Assembly (NCBI RefSeq): GCF_008923185.1
Contig: NZ_WBMT01000030.1
Span: forward strand, 1 to 64,000
DNA: 64,000 nt
Direction: 5' to 3'
Source: Actinomadura rudentiformis
GTDB taxonomy: Bacteria > Actinomycetota > Actinomycetes > Streptosporangiales > Streptosporangiaceae
Position 1 is the first letter of the stretch; each line of letters opens with the position of its first letter. The translations under genes and the position numbers were made by a program. Below, piece by piece: positions 61,201-64,000 of the stretch. The notes beneath the pieces are model-generated. The model had not been told where the DNA came from. It saw only the letters and a list, made by a program, of their open reading frames with translations, and did not search any database.

Positions 61201-63259
61201 CGGTGTTCGACTTGAAGACCGTCGGGCCCTCGCCCTGGTTGATCGCCCCCTTGCCGATGCAGTCGGAGACGAAGTCGTAGGAGGTGTCGAGGATGTCCGT
61301 CGACTTCTGCTCGATGATGAACTTGCTGCACGGGGTGGAGGAGCTGTTGTTCCGCTCGTCCTTGGTGAAGCGGTAGTAGACGCCGTCGTGCTTGATCATC
61401 GTGGAGTCGATGACCGAGTAGCCCGGGTCGTTCCAGACCTTCGCCTCCGAGAACGTGCGGAAGTCGCGGGTCGTGGCGTACATCATCTTGTTGTAGGTGC
61501 TGCCCGTGTGGTTCGGGTCGTCGGCGGAGTAGATCTTGGATGCCCAGTAGACGACGTACGCGCCGAGTTCCTCGCTGTAGTAGGCCTCGGGAGCCCAGGT
61601 GTTGCCCGCCGTGTCGGGCGAGACCTTCACCAGGCGCGGCTCGGACCAGTGGACCAGGTCGGTCGACTCCCACACCAGGATCGACGTGCTGCCGACGCGC
61701 TGGGAGGCGTCCCAGTCGCCCCAGCCATGGATCTTCAGGTCGGTGGCGATCTGGTAGAACTTGTCGCCCTCCGGGGAGCGGATGATGAACGGGTCGCGGG
61801 CACCCTTCGTGCCGATGTCCGTGGTGAGGACCGGCTTGCCGTAGTTGAGCTCGCGGTAGCGCAGCGGGTCATTGCCCTTGCTCAGGGCGTTGTAGACCTG
61901 CTCGCCGGTGGAGGTGCCCTCCCCGGTGAAGTAGCTGAACAGGTAGCCGGTCTTGGGCGCCTGCACCGGCAGCTCGGGAACCTTCGCGGTGAACACGCGC
62001 GTCGCGGTTGCGGTGCCGACCGTGACCGTCGCGGTCAGCTTGACGGTGGTGCCGCCCGCGCCGGACGCGGGCCGGCGCACGACACCGGTCGTATCGACGA
62101 TGCCGGGTTTCTCCGAGTCCCACGTGACGGTCGCGCTGTGGGCGCCGGTCGTGGGCAGTGTGAGGTTGCCGCGCACGTCGTCGATGTTGTGGACGACCAG
62201 TGCCTCGGCGGCGGCGTCCGCCTTGCCCTGAGCGGTCAGGTCTGCCTTGACCGTGATCTCGAACGTCTTCGTCGCGGTGGACGCGCCACTGGTGAGCGTC
62301 GCGGTCAGGGTGGCCCGGGCGTCAGGCCCGCCGGCGGGCGGACGGGTGACCTTCCCGGCCGCGGTGATGACGGAGGCGTCACTGGTCTTCCACGTGATCG
62401 CTGAGCCGGCGTCCCCGGTGGCGGGAAGGGTGAGGTCGGTGGTGACGGCACCGGTGTCACCCAGAGAGAGCGACTGGCGGTCCTGCGCGACGACGGTCTC
62501 GGTGACCGGGGTGGCCATTGTCTGGACCTCGGTGGCAGCGAGCGCCCGATTGTAGATCCGGAAGTCGCGGAGCTTGCCCTTGAAGAACGTGTCGCCGGTG
62601 TAGAGGGAGCGGCCGAGGTAGTTGGCGGTGGTGACGCCGCCGCCGATCGAGCCCGGTGTGATGGTGACGCCGGTCTTGCGGGCCACCTCGACACCGTCGA
62701 GGTAGAGCACCGCGGTGCCGCTGGCGAGGGTGTAGTCCAGATGCTTCCAGACGCCCCGAATCAGATTCCCGCCGCCGCTCGTGGTCTGCTCGGTCGACCA
62801 GTTTCCGGTGGCCAGCGACGTCCGGTAGGCGTTGCCCGTGGTGAACAGGTAGCCGTCGCCGTGCCCGGTCGAGGGGGACGTGTTGCCCATCCCGTAGATG
62901 AAGTAGGGCGTGGCCTGGGAGGGATCGATGAGCACGTCGGCGGAGACGGTGATGTCGGTCAGTCCGCTCAGCACGTTGTCGGGCATCTTGACGTAGGTGT
63001 CGGACCCGTTGAATCCGAGTCCCTGCGTTCCAGCCCAGGCAGCGGTTCCGTTGACGCTCCCGTTCCGGCCGTTGCCGGAGGCGTCGGCGGCGACCGTTCC
63101 GGAGCTCTCGTCGAGCTTGTAGCGGAGCACCAGCCCCTCGGTCACGTCCTCAGCGTGGGCGGGGGCGTGGGCCTGGGCGGGGGTGGCGGGAAGGACGGGG
63201 AGGACGGGCAGGGCGAGCGAGGCGACAGCGCAGACGAGTGCGGCCATGCGTACACGCAT
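58292..63259 (-). CDS. Large secreted two-catalytic-domain GH43 glycoside hydrolase with LamG and Ig-like modules
   Basis: A 1655-residue exported enzyme. After the signal peptide (ends near PAQAHA) come LamG-type domain 1 (about 40-250), two Ig-like repeats (260-430), GH43 domain 1 (about 436-745; ARDPFIIR, VIDSTMIKHDGVYYRFTKDE, GEGPTVFK), LamG-type domain 2 (760-985), an Ig-like repeat (990-1065), GH43 domain 2 (about 1066-1360; ADPNIAVFGDTFYLYP, MIDPAVFTDDDGTSYLYWG, EGSFVFKRDGVYYWMW) and a PKD-like C-terminal part. Asp and Glu residues typical of GH43 are present in both domains, so both should be active on arabinan, arabinoxylan or similar side chains. The ATG has GGAG upstream. A LacI-type operator lies 25 bp before the start, and a LacI gene is adjacent. 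Confidence 0.93.
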   Translation of the reverse strand: MRVRMAALVCAVASLALPVLPVLPATPAQAHAPAHAEDVTEGLVLRYKLDESSGTVAADASGNGRNGSVNGTAAWAGTQGLGFNGSDTYVKMPDNVLSGLTDITVSADVLIDPSQATPYFIYGMGNTSPSTGHGDGYLFTTGNAYRTSLATGNWSTEQTTSGGGNLIRGVWKHLDYTLASGTAVLYLDGVEVARKTGVTITPGSIGGGVTTANYLGRSLYTGDTFFKGKLRDFRIYNRALAATEVQTMATPVTETVVAQDRQSLSLGDTGAVTTDLTLPATGDAGSAITWKTSDASVITAAGKVTRPPAGGPDARATLTATLTSGASTATKTFEITVKADLTAQGKADAAAEALVVHNIDDVRGNLTLPTTGAHSATVTWDSEKPGIVDTTGVVRRPASGAGGTTVKLTATVTVGTATATRVFTAKVPELPVQAPKTGYLFSYFTGEGTSTGEQVYNALSKGNDPLRYRELNYGKPVLTTDIGTKGARDPFIIRSPEGDKFYQIATDLKIHGWGDWDASQRVGSTSILVWESTDLVHWSEPRLVKVSPDTAGNTWAPEAYYSEELGAYVVYWASKIYSADDPNHTGSTYNKMMYATTRDFRTFSEAKVWNDPGYSVIDSTMIKHDGVYYRFTKDERNNSSSTPCSKFIIEQKSTDILDTSYDFVSDCIGKGAINQGEGPTVFKSNTEDKWYLFIDEFGGRGYIPFETTDLASGKWTASTNYSLPSRPRHGTVLPVTQAEYDRLLAAYNPYEPGTPDDMVLRYEFDEGAGNTAYDVTGNGNNGAYVRTPAWGKGVHGDSFKMAGGPGGSTTAPYVSLPRGVLNGLNNVTVASWVKWTSSSTVNQWLFGLGPDSNKYLFMTPSSGSRALRTAITTGGWQAESGAAASTALPGGEWKHVAVTIDSAAKTATLYLDGVAVAKATNVTVKPSDLYSPTASAGGHIGKSLYEADPYFAGEVDDFRIYSRALAPSELLTLAGNTTGVADVSVPELKAPAVTTGDRVVLPVKPGTDLTRLAPVLTLAKGATVSPASGSAQDLSRPVSYTVTGSDGATRKVTIEARVMNSPLPAGLNADPNIAVFGDTFYLYPTTDGFPGWSGTQYKAYSSKDLVNWTDHGVILDLGPDVSWADDSAWAPGIAEKSGKYYFYFSGGPAGGPKSLGVAVSDSPTGPFTDALGKPLVPAGTYSGQMIDPAVFTDDDGTSYLYWGNGNGYQVPLNADMVSFDAAKLKTYKPSGYNEGSFVFKRDGVYYWMWSQNDTRSEDYQVAYATSTSPLGPWTRQDVILSKDLALGIKGPGHNSAVQVPGSDDWYIVYHRFAIPGGDGTHRETTIDRLEFNADGTIKKVVPTLESVAPVGVAHAGPDLSGAEGAKIALAGRVTGSGTGTWSTGAPCSFADKNAPATTVTCADDGTFTLTLTVGKSSDTVRLTVANALPHITSVSTGGRPVKAGAVTTLRAPFTDAGSADTHTCEVDWRDGTVGDGKVADGVCTAKHTYAKAGIYRPVVTVDDDDGGRPRATAPETIVYDRSAGYPSGSGWYTSPAGAYLKNPALTGKARFSLLVKYRKDGRTAPEGHMKFAFKAGGIDLSSKTFDWLVVTGGRAELQGTAGAYTYRLAVTGRTGTGGINSLTMRIWNTVTGEVVYDLPSGTAMTGGDIRINRAD

Positions 63260-63283
63260 GAGCTTCTCCGTTGGGGGGTACGG

Positions 63284-63299
63284 ATGTTAGCGCAAACAT
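63284..63299. promoter_or_regulatory. LacI-family operator upstream of the GH43 gene
   Basis: atgttagcgcaaacat is a 16-bp palindrome with a central CG and one mismatched pair, the classic LacI-family operator shape. It sits 25 bp before the GH43 ATG, where bound repressor would block transcription. The adjacent LacI gene is the obvious partner. Confidence 0.75.
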
Positions 63300-63360
63300 T
63301 CAGAAGCAAGTGCCTGGAGTATTCCCGCGACAGGGCAGCGGGTCAATGCCTCATCCAGAG

Positions 63361-63374
63361 TGATTGCGTAAACA
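63361..63374. promoter_or_regulatory. Second, weaker LacI-type operator
   Basis: tgattgcgtaaaca has the same tgNttNcgNaaNca layout with central CG but two asymmetric pairs. It is about 77 bp from the first operator and nearer the 3' end of the LacI gene. It may give cooperative binding; support is moderate. Confidence 0.45.
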
Positions 63375-63460
63375 TGCCTTCCCCGAGCGAGCGGGACGTC
63401 GGCCTCGACGCCCCGCTCGGGCCGCGTTGGCTCGAATCGGTTCGATTCGTCGATGCGTGG

Positions 63461-64000
63461 TCAGCGGCCGGGGGCCGGGCCGGTGCTGGAGCGCAGGGAG
63501 ATGGCCGGGGTCAGCAGCAGGTGCCGGGGCGGGGTGTCGGAGCGGGAGATCTTTTCGATCAGCAGCTCGACGGCGCGGGCGCCCATGTCGGTGGCGAGGA
63601 CGTCGGCGGCCGTCAGCGGGGGGCGGAAGTTCTCGGCCCAGTGCTGAGCGGCGACGCCGGTGACCGAGAAGTCGCGCGGCACGACCATGTCGGCCTGTTC
63701 CAGGGCCCGCTGGATGCCGGGCAGCGCGGCTTCGTTGATGGTGGCCACGGCGGTGACGTCCGGTTGGGTCTCCAGGATCCGGCGCATGCAGGATTCGCCG
63801 GAGACGATGTCGTCGCCGCAGCAGACGTCGGTGCCGTCGATCCCGCGCTCCGCGACGGCCTCGGTGAAGCCGGTCAGCGCACGGTGGGCCGGGCCGTAGC
63901 CGGCCGCCGCCAGTTCGGCGGATCTGTTGATCAACGCGATGTGCCGATGCCCGAGGTCGGCGAGATGGTGCACGCAGCGGGCGATGAGGCCGGCGTAGTC
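63461..64000 (-). CDS. LacI-family transcriptional regulator, truncated by the window end
   Basis: The C-terminal 180 residues of a LacI regulator; the frame is open to the last base and the DNA-binding domain lies outside the window. Visible are LADLGHRHIALINRS, GFTEAVAERGID, FSVTGVAAQHWAENFRPPLT and ATDMGARAVELLIEKI, the sugar-binding periplasmic-like fold of the family. It reads on the same strand as the GH43 gene and precedes it, so it likely represses that gene and responds to a released sugar (inference). Confidence 0.92.
   Translation of the reverse strand, partial: DYAGLIARCVHHLADLGHRHIALINRSAELAAAGYGPAHRALTGFTEAVAERGIDGTDVCCGDDIVSGESCMRRILETQPDVTAVATINEAALPGIQRALEQADMVVPRDFSVTGVAAQHWAENFRPPLTAADVLATDMGARAVELLIEKISRSDTPPRHLLLTPAISLRSSTGPAPGR

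Overview
The window is high-GC actinomycete DNA. It carries modular type I PKS genes, a large LuxR (LAL) regulator, a conservon (cvnABCD), many GTG/TTG starts and dense 4-nt stop/start overlaps. The genus cannot be fixed from the sequence; a filamentous actinomycete such as Streptomyces, Actinomadura or a relative fits. I saw no tRNA, rRNA, CRISPR array, insertion sequence or phage gene.

Region 1 (1-33 kb) is part of a glycosylated polyketide cluster that continues upstream of the window. Three PKS proteins hold five modules, the first truncated by the window edge. Every module has AT, DH, KR and ACP and no ER, so the predicted product segment is a conjugated polyene. The second PKS ends in a thioesterase. 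It is followed by a DesVI/TylM1-like amino-sugar N,N-dimethyltransferase, a P450 and a free-standing fifth module. Beyond a convergent terminator lie a LAL activator with a small partner ORF, a TrmB-like/LuxR regulator, a dTDP-glucose 4,6-dehydratase homologue with an altered catalytic motif, and a glycosyltransferase. Most amino-sugar genes are absent and presumably lie upstream.

Region 2 (33-35.6 kb) holds an acyl-CoA oxidase and an S4 RNA-binding protein in one short operon. The oxidase start codon lies inside a 14-bp hairpin.

Region 3 (35.7-40.5 kb) is the most unusual part. A minus-strand operon encodes, in order, an AraC regulator, a MauE-like membrane redox protein, a MauD/TlpA-like thioredoxin, an S26 signal peptidase, a 71-residue peptide with eight cysteines, and an ABC exporter without a peptidase domain. 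The four genes from mauE to the peptide gene are joined by ATGA or GTGA overlaps, and an 18-bp hairpin separates the peptide gene from the exporter. I read this as a dedicated system that makes, oxidises, trims and exports a disulfide-rich peptide. The logic resembles MauD/MauE maturation of the disulfide-rich methylamine dehydrogenase small subunit.

Region 4 (40.8-50.9 kb) contains a secreted cutinase-like hydrolase, a second AraC regulator divergent from a branched-chain-amino-acid/amide-type ABC transporter operon (livH, livK, a livM-livG fusion, livF) ending in an amidase, a CapA-family protein and a DUF6461-like protein. Region 5 (51-56.7 kb) has an AAA ATPase fused to a PD-(D/E)XK nuclease-like domain and a complete conservon cvnABCD. 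Region 6 (57-64 kb) has a lone sugar-type substrate-binding lipoprotein, a 1655-residue secreted double-GH43 enzyme, LacI-type operators and the C-terminal part of a LacI regulator running off the window.
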